From: Maylandia zebra | Lineage: Eukaryota; Chordata; Actinopteri; Cichliformes; Cichlidae | DNA: 64,000 bases | Direction of reading: 5' to 3' | Assembly: GCF_041146795.1 (NCBI RefSeq) | Contig: NC_135173.1 | Coordinates: 57,836,865-57,900,864 of the forward strand | Program-made: the position numbers and the translations under genes | Shown here: one piece after another, positions 48,601-52,189 of the stretch | Position numbering within the stretch: the stretch's first letter is position 1 | Layout of the letters: each line of letters opens with the position of its first letter | The notes under the pieces: generated by a model | Told to the model about the DNA's origin: nothing | Seen by the model: the letters and a program-made list of their open reading frames with translations, nothing else | The model's database searches: none

Positions 48601-50439
48601 GCTAAAGATTTGGAGGAGTAAAGCTCAGAGATTGTAGGGAACAGATTATGACATGTGGACATACAGTATGTGTAACCTATGATTTTGGATATTTTCTGTC
48701 CTGCAGGGAGTTCCTAGGTCAGGGCTTTATGAAGCTGGATAAAACGGAAAGGACTCCATACATCATGAAGACCACCCAGCACTTTAATGATGTAAGACGG
48801 TGACTTTTTATCCTGAGCAGTGATGTAGTGGTGGGGCTTATAGGGAGTTTTATAAAAAGTCTGTGGTACAACAGTTGTCTCTCTTGTTCAGTCAGGGGCA
48901 AAAGCCAGACAGTTTCTTAAAAAGTGGCCAGTGACCACTACTTAGAGTCCAGTACACATGACATCCCTCTGTAAGCTAGAGGGAGACAGAACTGAAAAAG
49001 AGGATTTAACAGACTTAATAATACAAAAGCATTCAGTAATCAAAAAGTGGAAATGGAAAAATACAAGTAAGAGCAGTGCCTTTAATTAAAATATATTTCT
49101 ACATTTTAAATACTGGATTCTCAATGCTGAAGAATCAAAGGACGAGCTGCATTTAATAGCTGTCTTTCCTAAAATTTCAGTCTATAAAGAAGAAAGCTTT
49201 CACAATCAAACTAAATATATATGATTATCCACATTAGATTGGTGGTGTATTCTTTTGCCCACTAATATCAGTGACATAATTTGGCATATCACTGAAGGCA
49301 GACAGATTATTGGACACATCTCTCATCTCTCTATACCTTGCTTCACAGATGAGCAACCTGGTAGCGTCTCAGATAATGACCCATACTGATGTGGCCTCCA
49401 GAGCCAGCTCCATTGAGAAGTGGCTGGCAGTGGCTGACATCTGTCGCTACCTCAATAACTACAACGGAGTACTGGAGATCATTGCTGCACTCGAAGGCAG
49501 TGCCATCTACAGGCTTAAAAAGACCTGGGCAAAAGTCTGCAAACAGGTTGATTCTCCTTTCAGAGAGCTGCTGAAAATAATACCACATCTGTGTACTGAA
49601 AAAATTACTCTTTTTTTCATTATTTTCAGACAAAGGGACTGAGGGACAGACTTCAGAAGATTGTGTCATCAGAGGGACGGTTCAAGAACCTCAGAGAGAC
49701 ACTGAAAAAGTAAATATAGCCAGTGAGCAGAGGAAAATGTCTCAAATCAGTTCATAAACACTGTACATTTCTGCTTTGTCTGCACAGCTGTAATCCTCCA
49801 TGTGTCCCTTACCTGGGCATGTACCTCACTGACCTGGCCTGCATTGAGGAGGGGACACCCAACTTTACAGAGGAAGGCCTTGTTAACTTCTCTAAGATGA
49901 GGATGGTAAGGATTACACTTTCCTAAAACTGGAATTTGGCACAAAACTCACAATTCACTGTGCCTTAATGGTCTATATAGCAGAAAAAACTTTAAAAACA
50001 TAAAATTTGAATCGGGATGTCAGTTATTGAGCTGCTTAAATCCGTTTGAGGCACATATGCCATACTCTATTGAATACTGACTAACGGTCATCTAGGACTT
50101 GATTATGATGATCTATTTAGACATTGAACATCTATGCACACAGCCCCTGTTTTTGTCCATCTTTGTGATATGATACTACAATACCTAAAGTCACGGTTTC
50201 CAGAATTTTGTCTTAAATAATTTAATACTTGCACTGAATATCTACCTTTACTACTGCTGGAGGCCTAAACAATACTATTGAACTGGCTCTCCAAAAGGCC
50301 TGTACTCTGTGCATCTTTTTTAATGAGCTTGTTTCAGATATTTCCTTCGAAATACAAGCATGTAGCAGGGAGTAATTTCAGGTTATTGGTTAGAGACTAA
50401 CAAGTCTCTTACCAGGACAGCGAGTGAACCCCCCACCCC

Positions 50440-50510
<71 letters not shown>

Positions 50511-50953
50511 AGAAAAAAACATCATGTCTGAAGCATTCCAGTAACTTTGTCCTTGGTATCTCAGATTTCTCATATCATCCGGGAGATCCGTCAGTTCCAG
50601 CAAACACCGTACAGGATAGAGCACCAACCAAAGGTGTGTCTAATTAGATATTTGTAACGTGTAATTATTGTTAATGATTTTTTTAAGCAGATTTATATGA
50701 GCTGTTTACATAATTAAAAAAATATACTGAAGCCAGTTTAGCAGGAAAATGTGTTTAATAACAAACAATCAATATCAGAGTAAGTGTATAATTTTTCACT
50801 GCTTAACCTTCAAAAAATCCAAAATCTTTAAATTTAACTTATCTCATTCCATTCCAGGTGACTCAGTTCCTGCTGGATAAAAGCCTAGTGATTGATGAAG
50901 ATACCCTTTATGAACTCTCACTCAAGATTGAACCCCGACTACCACCTGGCTAA
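1741..50953 (+). CDS. rasgrf2: Ras-specific guanine nucleotide-releasing factor 2 (27 coding exons, spliced)
   Basis: RASGRF2 is a membrane-associated exchange factor that loads GTP on Ras through its CDC25 domain and acts on Rac through its DH-PH pair, responding to calcium/calmodulin through its IQ motif. The coding exons are 1741-2019, 11770-11876, 18388-18535, 18782-18871, 18949-19202, 19567-19646, 23738-23931, 24616-24725, 28014-28132, 28222-28385, 29949-30015, 30120-30247, 30332-30414, 32337-32585, 32947-33455, 36274-36399, 37044-37133, 41524-41630, 46570-46682, 47624-47684, 48035-48138, 48707-48791, 49349-49546, 49630-49709, 49788-49905, 50565-50633 and 50858-50953. They total 3828 nt (1275 residues plus stop) and all phases close. 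Approximate domains: PH 22-135, coiled coil 150-195, IQ 205-230, DH 240-432, PH 465-590, REM 630-750, Ser/Pro linker 700-930, CDC25 1040-1272. Human RASGRF2 is about 1237 residues; the excess lies mainly in exon 15. No frameshift or premature stop was seen. Whether this is the fish a or b duplicate cannot be told from the window. Confidence 0.96.
2020..7040 (+). other. rasgrf2 intron 1, proximal half
   Basis: AT-rich intronic DNA with no credible coding sequence. It holds a (GACT/AACT)n tract near 2568-2606, a short SINE-like fragment at about 2905-2990, and a SINE tail scrap near 5510-5600. Open frames in this interval are short and show no protein similarity that I recognise. Confidence 0.6.
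2905..2990 (-). repeat. Short SINE fragment
   Basis: The run GTGGAGAGGTGGCCAGTTGG followed by GGCAATTTAGAATCACCAAT matches the middle of the same dispersed repeat that is nearly full length at 9506-9854. Both ends are missing. Confidence 0.5.
7065..7590 (-). repeat. Tandem copies of a GC-rich dispersed repeat (possibly LTR-derived)
   Basis: A unit starting near ATTTTTATTGTTCTGTGCAC and containing CCACAGGCCACGCCCCGCC occurs at about 7080-7215 and again from about 7485, a period of roughly 415 bp. The second copy is interrupted at 7585 by the hAT element and resumes at 8870-8935. A related sequence on the other strand lies at 24241-24455. Proline-rich frames across 7042-7446 are by-products of its base composition. 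LTR origin is a guess from the layout. Confidence 0.6.
8151..8656. mobile_element. Nested inverted-repeat element inside the hAT transposon
   Basis: Bases 8151-8188, starting CGGTGGCCCCTAGAGACAAA, are the reverse complement of 8619-8656 with about 3 differences in 38. TATATTTA lies immediately left (8143-8150) and two bases beyond the right end (8659-8666), compatible with a target duplication, though the site is AT-rich. The family is not recognised; no coding sequence is visible inside. Confidence 0.75.
8162..8362. repeat. Tandem array of about 20-bp units (AACTCCAAAACACGTA-like)
   Basis: Roughly ten degenerate units built on ACTCCAAAACACGTAAAA/ACGTACAAACTCC follow the left terminal repeat of the nested element. 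The unit resembles the terminal repeat itself, so the array probably grew by amplification of the subterminal sequence. Confidence 0.8.
9209..9505 (+). repeat. Dispersed repeat with AACCTCCTAAGACC end, copy 1
   Basis: Opens AACCTCCTAAGACCCGAACG and contains ACAGTGGCAGTATAATGTCC and a TGTGGACACCAGGTCC end. Copies occur inverted at about 10440-10733 and direct at 23330-23635; the third keeps the inverted right end CAGGTCCTAGGAGGTT. About 300 bp with inverted ends and no coding sequence, so a MITE-like family. Here the right end is cut where the SINE begins. Confidence 0.75.
9506..9854 (-). mobile_element. tRNA-derived SINE, nearly full length
   Basis: Read on the minus strand it begins GGCAGCACGGTGGCACGGTG, continues with box A-like GTTAGCACTG and a box B-like GAGTTCAATTCC, and ends in a GGATGGATGAA tail. 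This order (tRNA-like head, body, simple tail) matches a very common teleost SINE. All protein-like frames across it are by-products. Confidence 0.75.
10040..10290 (-). mobile_element. Tc1-like transposase remnant
   Basis: The segment TTCTAGGGATTGTCTTCTTTGAGAATACAATTCCC recurs in variant form at 31890-31935 and 42510-42540, each within Tc1-like debris. The reading frame is destroyed. Confidence 0.4.
10440..10733 (-). repeat. Dispersed repeat with AACCTCCTAAGACC end, copy 2 (inverted)
   Basis: Reverse-complement copy of the 9209 and 23330 repeats: GGACATTATACTGCCACTGT and CATTCATCAGG are shared, and it ends AAGCGTTCAGGTCTTAGGAGG. With copy 1 it forms a separated inverted pair about 1 kb apart in intron 1. 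Confidence 0.75.
11210..11600 (-). mobile_element. Tc1-like transposon fragment
   Basis: CCACCATAGAGTTTCAGCTGGATTGAAATCTGGACTGTTTCCTGG corresponds, on the minus strand, to the C-terminal catalytic region of Tc1-like transposases (the Leu-Asn-Pro-Ile-Glu-type stretch). The right part ends near TTTTGATTTGGACTGTATG. Degenerate. Confidence 0.5.
11770..11876 (+). CDS. rasgrf2: rasgrf2 exon 2
   Basis: Residues 94-128 plus two bases of codon 129 ([17 protein letters not shown] and [10 protein letters not shown]). It completes most of the first PH domain; the Trp of EWVGG is the conserved PH C-terminal helix Trp. Preceded by CACATAG and followed by a GTATGA donor. Confidence 0.95.
12165..12330 (-). 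mobile_element. LINE tail scrap and tRNA-derived SINE fragment
   Basis: 12165-12210 ends in a GGCGCCTTTAAATAAAATG plus ATT-repeat tail, typical of a LINE 3' end. From 12215 the minus strand reads GGTTTAGCTCAGTGGTTGAG with a box B-like motif further in, a tRNA-derived SINE head. A similar SINE in plus orientation lies at 59108-59285. Confidence 0.5.
12346..13900. mobile_element. piggyBac-derived long inverted repeat (arms about 650 bp)
   Basis: Bases 12346-12993 are repeated as reverse complement at 13254-13900, nearly identical throughout except for small indels, around a 260-base spacer. Both arms carry the 3' part of a piggyBac-type transposase gene and its downstream region, including an AATAAA-like signal. 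The outer borders (CTTAGAGTCCCCCGAGAGC and its complement) match on both sides. It is a fold-back derivative made from a single element end. Confidence 0.85.
12799..13251 (-). pseudogene. piggyBac transposase C-terminal fragment
   Basis: The minus strand encodes [19 protein letters not shown], the conserved C-terminal part of the piggyBac catalytic domain, followed by a basic segment and a Cys-rich zinc-binding tail ([19 protein letters not shown], then CGKC and CQDC). It ends with a stop at 12799. The N-terminal and most of the catalytic region are absent. The open frame extends upstream to 13305 only by reading into the antisense of the right arm, which is not transposase sequence. The Cys-rich end is repeated on the plus strand in the right arm (about 13320-13450). 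Confidence 0.85.
13901..15731 (-). mobile_element. Internally deleted piggyBac element
   Basis: Termini CCCTCTGATGCAT (13901) and ATGCATCAGAGGG (ending 15731) are a perfect 13-bp inverted pair. GTCCACTCCAGTG occurs near each end as a subterminal repeat. The minus strand carries an N-terminal piece and a C-terminal piece of transposase without the middle. The expected TTAA target duplication is not visible at either border, so the exact ends are uncertain. Confidence 0.75.
14424..15150 (-). pseudogene. piggyBac transposase, N- and C-terminal parts fused, catalytic core missing
   Basis: From about 15150 downward the minus strand gives an acidic Asp/Ser-rich N-terminus ([19 protein letters not shown]), then [20 protein letters not shown] and [16 protein letters not shown], the start of the piggyBac core. 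At about 14640 it passes directly into [20 protein letters not shown] in another frame and the zinc-binding tail ([20 protein letters not shown]). The several hundred residues with the catalytic aspartates are deleted and the two parts are out of frame. Confidence 0.85.
15732..16450. other. Intronic spacer in rasgrf2 intron 2
   Basis: AT-rich DNA between the piggyBac element and the LINE. One minus-strand frame at 16072-16269 is open but resembles nothing I recognise. No structural RNA or repeat border was seen. Confidence 0.5.
16454..17505 (-). mobile_element. L2-type (Maui-like) LINE, 3' part
   Basis: The minus strand encodes the end of a reverse-transcriptase ORF ([14 protein letters not shown], then [44 protein letters not shown]), with the frame broken near 16925. 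It is followed by a 3' UTR with CTTCCTGTTAAAAGGGAG-type sequence and an AATTCAATTCAA tail at 16456. The 5' two-thirds is absent, as expected for 5' truncation. Shorter copies of the same 3' end lie at 55730-56283 and 57300-57558. Confidence 0.85.
18388..18535 (+). CDS. rasgrf2: rasgrf2 exon 3
   Basis: Residues 129-178 ([17 protein letters not shown], then [20 protein letters not shown]). The second half is a strong heptad pattern, the coiled coil between PH and IQ. Acceptor CTTTTAG, donor GTATGC, ends in phase 0. Confidence 0.95.
18782..18871 (+). CDS. rasgrf2: rasgrf2 exon 4
   Basis: Residues 179-208 ([29 protein letters not shown]). It ends the coiled coil and leads into the IQ motif. The following intron is only 77 bases. 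Confidence 0.95.
18949..19202 (+). CDS. rasgrf2: rasgrf2 exon 5
   Basis: Residues 209-292 plus two bases. It opens [15 protein letters not shown], the calmodulin-binding IQ motif, and then starts the DH domain ([45 protein letters not shown]). Confidence 0.95.
19203..19566. other. rasgrf2 intron 5 with (CT)n tract
   Basis: The intron is plain apart from a long CT dinucleotide run at about 19507-19548 that forms an unusually extended polypyrimidine tract ending less than 20 bases before the exon 6 acceptor. Confidence 0.7.
19567..19646 (+). CDS. rasgrf2: rasgrf2 exon 6
   Basis: Residues 293-319 plus one base ([26 protein letters not shown]), within the DH domain. The acceptor is CTATGAAG after the CT tract; the donor is GTGAGT. 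Confidence 0.93.
19723..19750. repeat. Poly(A) run, 28 bases
   Basis: Uninterrupted A run in intron 6. No retroposed body is evident directly upstream, so its origin is unclear. Confidence 0.9.
19955..20130 (-). mobile_element. tRNA-derived SINE, truncated
   Basis: The minus strand reads GGGTGGCTGTAGCTCAGGAG and later GGTTCAACCCCTGAC, which are A-box and B-box like. It is the same family as 35643-35988 but keeps only the tRNA-like head and part of the body. Confidence 0.65.
20724..21335 (-). mobile_element. Tc1-like transposon remnant
   Basis: On the minus strand the order is CCATTCTATTC-complement N-terminal region, then ...GGCCTCCACAATCACCAGAT (the catalytic-domain end), and a terminus reading AGGCACACCTGATAAAGTG. 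The transposase is broken by many stops and a deletion. Confidence 0.6.
21880..22270 (+). pseudogene. hAT transposase N-terminal (BED zinc finger) remnant
   Basis: Plus-strand frames give [11 protein letters not shown] and, further on, [16 protein letters not shown], the C-x2-C and H-rich halves of a BED zinc finger, then [19 protein letters not shown]. The frame is interrupted between the two halves and stops soon after; the catalytic dimerisation region is missing. Confidence 0.65.
22360..23060 (+). mobile_element. Possible second hAT-like insert within the hAT element
   Basis: ACAGGGCTTGCAATATCGC and a short inverted pair around GCTAGCGATTTTTTCAGTCG at the left, plus a frame giving [18 protein letters not shown] and EFLWLRYDE, resemble the 5' end and the N-terminal motif of ZNF862-like hAT transposases. 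No right border or target duplication was found, so nesting is tentative. Confidence 0.4.
23330..23635 (+). repeat. Dispersed repeat with AACCTCCTAAGACC end, copy 3
   Basis: Same family as 9209-9505 and 10440-10733, sharing ACAGTGGCAGTATAATGTCC. This copy retains the right end CAGGTCCTAGGAGGTTAA, the inverse of the family's left end. Confidence 0.75.
23738..23931 (+). CDS. rasgrf2: rasgrf2 exon 7
   Basis: Residues 320-384 ([48 protein letters not shown]), core helices of the DH domain. Acceptor CACCCAG, donor GTACTT, phase 0 end. Confidence 0.96.
24241..24455 (+). repeat. GC-rich dispersed repeat bracketed by an 11-bp direct repeat
   Basis: Sequence related to the units at 7065-7590 but on the other strand (GGGGCGTGGTCTGCAGTGCC, CACGCCTCGTCGGCTTAAAG). 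GTCTGTGGTGG occurs at 24241-24251 and again at 24445-24455. This could be a target duplication of a short retroposon or part of an LTR; I cannot decide. Confidence 0.5.
24616..24725 (+). CDS. rasgrf2: rasgrf2 exon 8
   Basis: Residues 385-420 plus two bases ([35 protein letters not shown]), the conserved helical region near the end of the DH domain. The donor is GTGAGT. Confidence 0.95.
24726..26400. other. rasgrf2 intron 8, left part
   Basis: AT-rich DNA. About 25880-26240 resembles, in composition and phrases such as GAGGACCCAAAATGCAG, the block at 34390-35110, suggesting an uncharacterised dispersed repeat family. The open frame at 25270-25578 shows no recognised domain. Confidence 0.4.
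26632..27171 (+). pseudogene. Harbinger Myb/SANT-like accessory protein gene fragment
   Basis: First exon at 26632-26791 encodes [20 protein letters not shown] and [16 protein letters not shown], a Myb/SANT-like DNA-binding start, ending at a GTAAGT donor. A second piece after CACATTAG at 27103-27171 encodes [17 protein letters not shown], the third helix typical of this family. The rest is missing. In Harbinger elements this protein helps the nuclease enter the nucleus and bind DNA. Confidence 0.7.
26816..27012 (-). mobile_element. SINE inserted in the intron of the Harbinger Myb-like gene
   Basis: TTTATATAGCGCTTTTCAAG, CACCCAAAGCGCTTTACAAT and CACAGCTGCCCTGGGGCAGA match the body of the 35643-35988 SINE. 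The tRNA-like head is lost. An AT-rich run of TATTATATTA type follows at 27020-27085. Confidence 0.7.
27290..27509 (-). pseudogene. HARBI1-like nuclease N-terminal fragment
   Basis: The minus-strand frame reads [20 protein letters not shown] and then [18 protein letters not shown], the conserved N-terminal region of HARBI1-type transposases. Downstream the frame runs into unrelated sequence and the catalytic DDE region is absent. Confidence 0.8.
28014..28132 (+). CDS. rasgrf2: rasgrf2 exon 9
   Basis: Residues 421-460 plus one base ([35 protein letters not shown]). It ends the DH domain and enters the second PH domain. Its acceptor (TTGGCAG) lies only about 40 bases past the Harbinger right end. 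Confidence 0.95.
28222..28385 (+). CDS. rasgrf2: rasgrf2 exon 10
   Basis: Residues 461-515 ([40 protein letters not shown] with an R for K change, GGKLHLLK): the first strands of the second PH domain. The intron before it is 89 bases. Confidence 0.95.
28930..29066 (-). mobile_element. tRNA-derived SINE, short variant
   Basis: TTTATATAGCGCTTTACTAG is followed directly by a tRNA-like head; the minus strand reads GGCGATCGTGGCTCAAGATT and GGTTCGAGCCCCGAC (B box). Confidence 0.65.
29170..29780 (+). mobile_element. RTE-clade (Rex3-like) LINE fragment
   Basis: The plus strand carries frames reading [15 protein letters not shown] text and then, in another frame, [18 protein letters not shown] followed by SLGRSMPPY, the degenerate equivalent of the RT motif PLFKKGD-x-NYRGI. 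The sequence GGACATTGAGTCCAAATGGA is also typical of this LINE in fish. No intact ORF; both ends are truncated. Confidence 0.7.
29949..30015 (+). CDS. rasgrf2: rasgrf2 exon 11
   Basis: Residues 516-537 plus one base ([20 protein letters not shown]). The acceptor is a NAGNAG site (ACAGCAG): use of the second AG would begin the exon at 29952 and drop one Gln. I chose the first AG because it keeps the three-residue start seen in the human protein. Confidence 0.9.
30120..30247 (+). CDS. rasgrf2: rasgrf2 exon 12
   Basis: Residues 538-580 ([39 protein letters not shown]): final strands and C-terminal helix of the second PH domain, with its conserved Trp. Confidence 0.95.
30332..30414 (+). CDS. rasgrf2: rasgrf2 exon 13
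   Basis: Residues 581-607 plus two bases ([25 protein letters not shown]), the link between the PH and REM domains. An 84-base intron precedes it. Confidence 0.95.
30450..31090. mobile_element. Possible Tc1/mariner terminal fragments
   Basis: CTACAGTCGTAGTTGGAAGT at 30451 resembles the Sleeping Beauty-type terminus, and ACAGTACTGTGCTAAAGTTT at 30820 resembles another Tc1-like terminus. No transposase frame is recognisable between them. Confidence 0.35.
31690..32050 (-). mobile_element. Tc1-like transposase remnant
   Basis: AGGGTTCTAGAGATAGTCTTCTTC with AAAACTACAATTCCCAACTT parallels the pieces at 10060 and 42510. Stops throughout; identification rests on this three-way similarity. Confidence 0.4.
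32211..32280. repeat. (CATC)n tract with SINE/LINE tail
   Basis: CATC repeats at 32211-32232 run into TTCATCCGCTTTATCCGGGG, CCGGGTCGCGGGGGCAGCAG and CCTAAG, a common fish retroposon 3' end in minus orientation. Confidence 0.65.
32337..32585 (+). CDS. rasgrf2: rasgrf2 exon 14
   Basis: Residues 608-690 ([20 protein letters not shown], then [19 protein letters not shown] and [19 protein letters not shown]): the REM/Ras-GEF N-terminal domain that braces the catalytic domain. Ends with two bases of codon 691 at GTACAT. Confidence 0.96.
32586..32946. other. rasgrf2 intron 14
   Basis: Ordinary pyrimidine-rich intron. Two plus-strand frames cross it but neither is conserved. Nothing else seen. Confidence 0.6.
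32947..33455 (+). CDS. rasgrf2: rasgrf2 exon 15, Ser/Pro-rich linker
   Basis: Residues 691-860. It starts [20 protein letters not shown] and [15 protein letters not shown], which are conserved, then becomes strongly Ser/Pro-rich with repeated SSPPP/SPPP blocks and the conserved GALDLSTT and [14 protein letters not shown] phrases, ending in a basic KLRRSFRR. In mammals this linker carries phosphorylation and degradation signals. It is longer than in human and explains most of the extra length of the protein. Confidence 0.94.
33456..34180. other. rasgrf2 intron 15, left part
   Basis: AT-rich intron sequence without coding or recognisable repeat sequence. Confidence 0.5.
34185..35370. repeat. 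Uncharacterised repeat block between two poly(G) runs
   Basis: G18 at 34185-34202 and G17 at 35354-35370 bracket about 1.15 kb. The inner part (34390-35110) is A/G-rich on the plus strand, with phrases such as AATAATGGACCCAAATGCAG and repeated GACATGACAT units near 34680, related to 25880-26240. Long open frames on the minus strand (34472-35012) are low-complexity and not a gene. Confidence 0.45.
35643..35988 (-). mobile_element. tRNA-derived SINE, full length
   Basis: The minus strand begins CGGGTGGCTGTAGCTCAGGT, with A box TAGCTCAGGTGG and B box GGTTCGATCCC, and runs through a GC-rich body to AAAGCGCTTTGGGG-like and TATACAAATGCAGGCCATTT sequence. Related truncated copies lie at 19955, 26816 and 28930. 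Confidence 0.75.
36274..36399 (+). CDS. rasgrf2: rasgrf2 exon 16
   Basis: Residues 861-902 plus one base ([38 protein letters not shown]). The [15 protein letters not shown] stretch is near-invariant in RASGRF2 and holds Ser/Thr-Pro sites. A (CA)n tract follows the donor at 36408-36432. Confidence 0.95.
36400..37043. other. rasgrf2 intron 16
   Basis: AT-rich intron with a CA tract at its start and a small inverted pair (AATAGAGGTGTAAC / GTTACACTTCTATT) near 36665-36702. No coding sequence. Confidence 0.6.
37044..37133 (+). CDS. rasgrf2: rasgrf2 exon 17
   Basis: Residues 903-932 plus one base ([20 protein letters not shown] and AAAGHSSSQ). The [15 protein letters not shown] phrase is conserved. 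Acceptor CCTTGCAG, donor GTGAGC. Confidence 0.95.
37750..37975 (-). mobile_element. Tc1-like fragment
   Basis: AATTCTGGGATGGCTTCCCACAAGGTT and GATTTTTCCAGAAGTGCATTTGTGAAGTCAG, read on the minus strand, match a widespread fish DNA-transposon coding end. Degenerate. Confidence 0.45.
38020..38250. mobile_element. hAT MITE (CAGGGGTCTCAAAC type)
   Basis: Ends CAAGGGTCTCAAACT (38020) and AGTTTGAGACCCCTG (ending 38250) are inverted. The flanking octamers CATTAGAC and CTTTAGAA agree at 6 of 8 positions, consistent with an aged hAT target duplication. Confidence 0.75.
38403..41027 (-). mobile_element. 2.6-kb GC-rich retroposon with 19-bp target duplication
   Basis: GGCTTATTATTAATTTCTT is repeated exactly at 38384-38402 and 41028-41046. 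Inside the left border is a T-rich run (a minus-strand poly(A) tail), so the element is transcribed leftward. Its left 450 bp is A/G-rich; from about 39000 to 41000 it is very GC- and C/A-rich, unlike the host intron. No intact coding sequence was identified; long proline/arginine-rich frames on both strands reflect composition. It looks like a retroposed element of LINE-mobilised type; the family is not named with confidence. Confidence 0.8.
41146..41310 (+). mobile_element. tRNA-derived SINE
   Basis: Starts GGATATAGCTCATTTAGTTG (A box) with B box GGTTCAACTCT about 60 bases on, then a short body ending in an A-rich AAATAAATATG tail and a CA microsatellite (41311-41360). Confidence 0.65.
41311..41360. 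repeat. (CA)n microsatellite
   Basis: CA dinucleotides following the SINE tail, about 160 bases before exon 18. Confidence 0.95.
41524..41630 (+). CDS. rasgrf2: rasgrf2 exon 18
   Basis: Residues 933-968 ([35 protein letters not shown]). The conserved helix leading into the CDC25 module. Acceptor TTCTAG, donor GTAAGT. Confidence 0.96.
42055..42540 (-). mobile_element. Tc1-like transposon fragment
   Basis: CCCTACAGCATAATACTAGT followed by GTTTCACTATGGGAGTGAAA and CTTTCTATAAACATGGCAGC matches on the minus strand the central catalytic region of Tc1-like transposases. Frames are broken. An (AT)n tract follows at 42549-42604. Confidence 0.6.
42549..42604. repeat. (AT)n microsatellite
   Basis: About 28 AT units, self-complementary. 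Confidence 0.95.
42605..46100. other. rasgrf2 intron 18, unassigned part
   Basis: About 3.5 kb with a (TTTA)n tract at 43856-43886. Several short frames are open (for example 43761-43970 and 45572-45766) but match no domain I recognise. The region 44190-45800 has the mixed composition of old retroelement debris without a diagnostic motif. Confidence 0.4.
46070..46440 (-). mobile_element. Reverse-transcriptase remnant (non-LTR)
   Basis: The complement of 46121-46147 encodes MMFADDIVI, the Phe-Ala-Asp-Asp catalytic motif of reverse transcriptases, as used by fish RTE/Rex-type LINEs. The surrounding sequence is too decayed to give more of the ORF. It lies close to exon 19. Confidence 0.6.
46570..46682 (+). 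CDS. rasgrf2: rasgrf2 exon 19
   Basis: Residues 969-1005 plus two bases ([37 protein letters not shown]). Acceptor CAATCAG, donor GTACAA. Confidence 0.96.
46683..47623. other. rasgrf2 intron 19
   Basis: Plain AT-rich intron; no repeat or gene recognised. Confidence 0.55.
47624..47684 (+). CDS. rasgrf2: rasgrf2 exon 20
   Basis: Residues 1006-1026 ([20 protein letters not shown] and M). A short 61-base exon; phase and the acceptor GTTTTCAG fit. Confidence 0.94.
48035..48138 (+). CDS. rasgrf2: rasgrf2 exon 21
   Basis: Residues 1027-1060 plus two bases ([35 protein letters not shown]). The [11 protein letters not shown] helix begins the CDC25 catalytic domain. Confidence 0.95.
48388..48484. 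repeat. Near-perfect 46-bp hairpin
   Basis: 48388-48433 pairs with 48439-48484 at 43 of 46 positions around a 5-base loop TAGTT. The core ATATCATTGGCAGCCTACAT is uninterrupted. It sits in intron 21, has no recognised terminal motif and no clear target duplication. Confidence 0.9.
48707..48791 (+). CDS. rasgrf2: rasgrf2 exon 22
   Basis: Residues 1061-1089 ([28 protein letters not shown]) in the CDC25 domain. Acceptor CCTGCAG, donor GTAAGA. Confidence 0.96.
48792..49348. other. rasgrf2 intron 22
   Basis: AT-rich intron; no repeat family or RNA gene seen. Confidence 0.55.
49349..49546 (+). CDS. rasgrf2: rasgrf2 exon 23
   Basis: Residues 1090-1155 ([54 protein letters not shown]). This is the heart of the Ras-GEF domain: the [12 protein letters not shown] helix contacts Ras switch regions in this family. 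Confidence 0.96.
49630..49709 (+). CDS. rasgrf2: rasgrf2 exon 24
   Basis: Residues 1156-1181 plus two bases ([25 protein letters not shown]). Flanked by two very short introns of 83 and 78 bases. Confidence 0.95.
49788..49905 (+). CDS. rasgrf2: rasgrf2 exon 25
   Basis: Residues 1182-1221 ([40 protein letters not shown]). [13 protein letters not shown] is the Ras-GEF signature PxxPYLGxxLTDL. Confidence 0.97.
49906..50564. other. rasgrf2 intron 25 with (CA)n tract
   Basis: Intron with a (CA)n run at 50443-50507 that ends about 57 bases before exon 26. Confidence 0.75.
50565..50633 (+). CDS. rasgrf2: rasgrf2 exon 26
   Basis: Residues 1222-1244 ([23 protein letters not shown]). The acceptor is TATCTCAG. 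Confidence 0.95.
50858..50953 (+). CDS. rasgrf2: rasgrf2 exon 27, stop
   Basis: Residues 1245-1275 ([31 protein letters not shown]) and TAA at 50951-50953. IEPRLP is the conserved RASGRF C-terminus. Confidence 0.96.
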   Translation: MTQFLLDKSLVIDEDTLYELSLKIEPRLPPG

Positions 50954-51313
50954 CTGCATCTTCTAAACAGACATATAGTTGATATATATACAATTTCTAG
51001 CTCAGAGCAACACATTCATTCATTCATTACACAGCAGGGGTTGTTACATAGAATGCCATCAATCACTGCGCTTGGGAAACTCAGGAGAAAATGTGCCTTA
51101 CTGAAGTGTATATTTAGTGAGCAGACTATAAAACAGTGGTACAGTTCTGTTACCTATTCAAAGTTGTCCTTACAACATATCAGTTTTCTGTAACACAAAT
51201 CAAATGAACACAAACTAGTTGCACTAGTTTACACAGTAAGTTTGGGGTTGTTGGGGTTGTTGGGGACCCTGTAGCAAGTAATCAAGTAATTGCATAATTG
51301 AGTAACTGAGAAA

Positions 51314-51416
<103 letters not shown>

Positions 51417-51785
51417 CATGCTGGGTTTCCTAAACAGCTGGAGTACGTCACATATTTTATCTACTTTAATACTGTCTGTTTCACAGGAGACGTTATCTAA
51501 CGCTTCGCTTTTTATCTTTTTTTAATCTTACGCTATGATAAAAAGGAAAAATGAAAGCTTTATGTTCTTACAGATTCTCTCGCATGTCAGAGCAAAAATC
51601 CTTAAAGTTTAAACACATTGCAGGTTTTGAAATATGCTCATTACAGTTTTTAAGACATTTTTCTTTCTCTTTACAATCAGATCCTGTCTTTTGAGTTTTT
51701 TAATGTTTATGATTTTGTACACAAAACTTTTTGAGCTTCACTTTTTGAGAGTTGGACTCAAGGGGTTCTTTCATGCTACAAAAGC

Positions 51786-51818
51786 ATAGTGCCACATATT
51801 CTTGATATGTGGCACTAT
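51786..51818 (+). promoter_or_regulatory. Perfect 14-bp stem-loop in the 3' UTR
   Basis: ATAGTGCCACATAT (51786-51799) and ATATGTGGCACTAT (51805-51818) are exact reverse complements around TCTTG. In the transcript it would form a stable 14-bp stem with a 5-base loop. Function unknown. Confidence 0.8.
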
Positions 51819-52149
51819 TCTTAATAGTTCCCGTCAATGTGATCAATTTTTCATATTCATATTTCAAACTCTATTGAGTGTATTAGTGAAATAGTAAGAT
51901 CTTTGCACTATTAATTTATTATTAATTCAAAGATTTTCATTAGACTGTAATTTTGATTATAACATGAATATAGTGTGATTTCCCCTGTACTTAAAATTTT
52001 GTGCTTGTTTGATGTCTTTGGGATGTGGTAGGGATGGGTTATTGGGTCTGGGGGCGTATTTTTTGCCATTTCAAAGGTCCGGAATCTGCTTTCTTACACT
52101 GCTGCATACTTTGAAGTTACAGTTTTGCTAATGTATTTATAAGCTTAAA

Positions 52150-52167
52150 AATAAAATAAAAAATAAA
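52150..52167 (+). promoter_or_regulatory. rasgrf2: Polyadenylation signals of rasgrf2
   Basis: Three AATAAA hexamers at 52150, 52155 and 52162, about 1.2 kb after the stop, followed by a T/G-rich stretch from about 52180. Confidence 0.7.
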
Positions 52168-52189
52168 CTGTTCAAACTGTAATTCTGAT

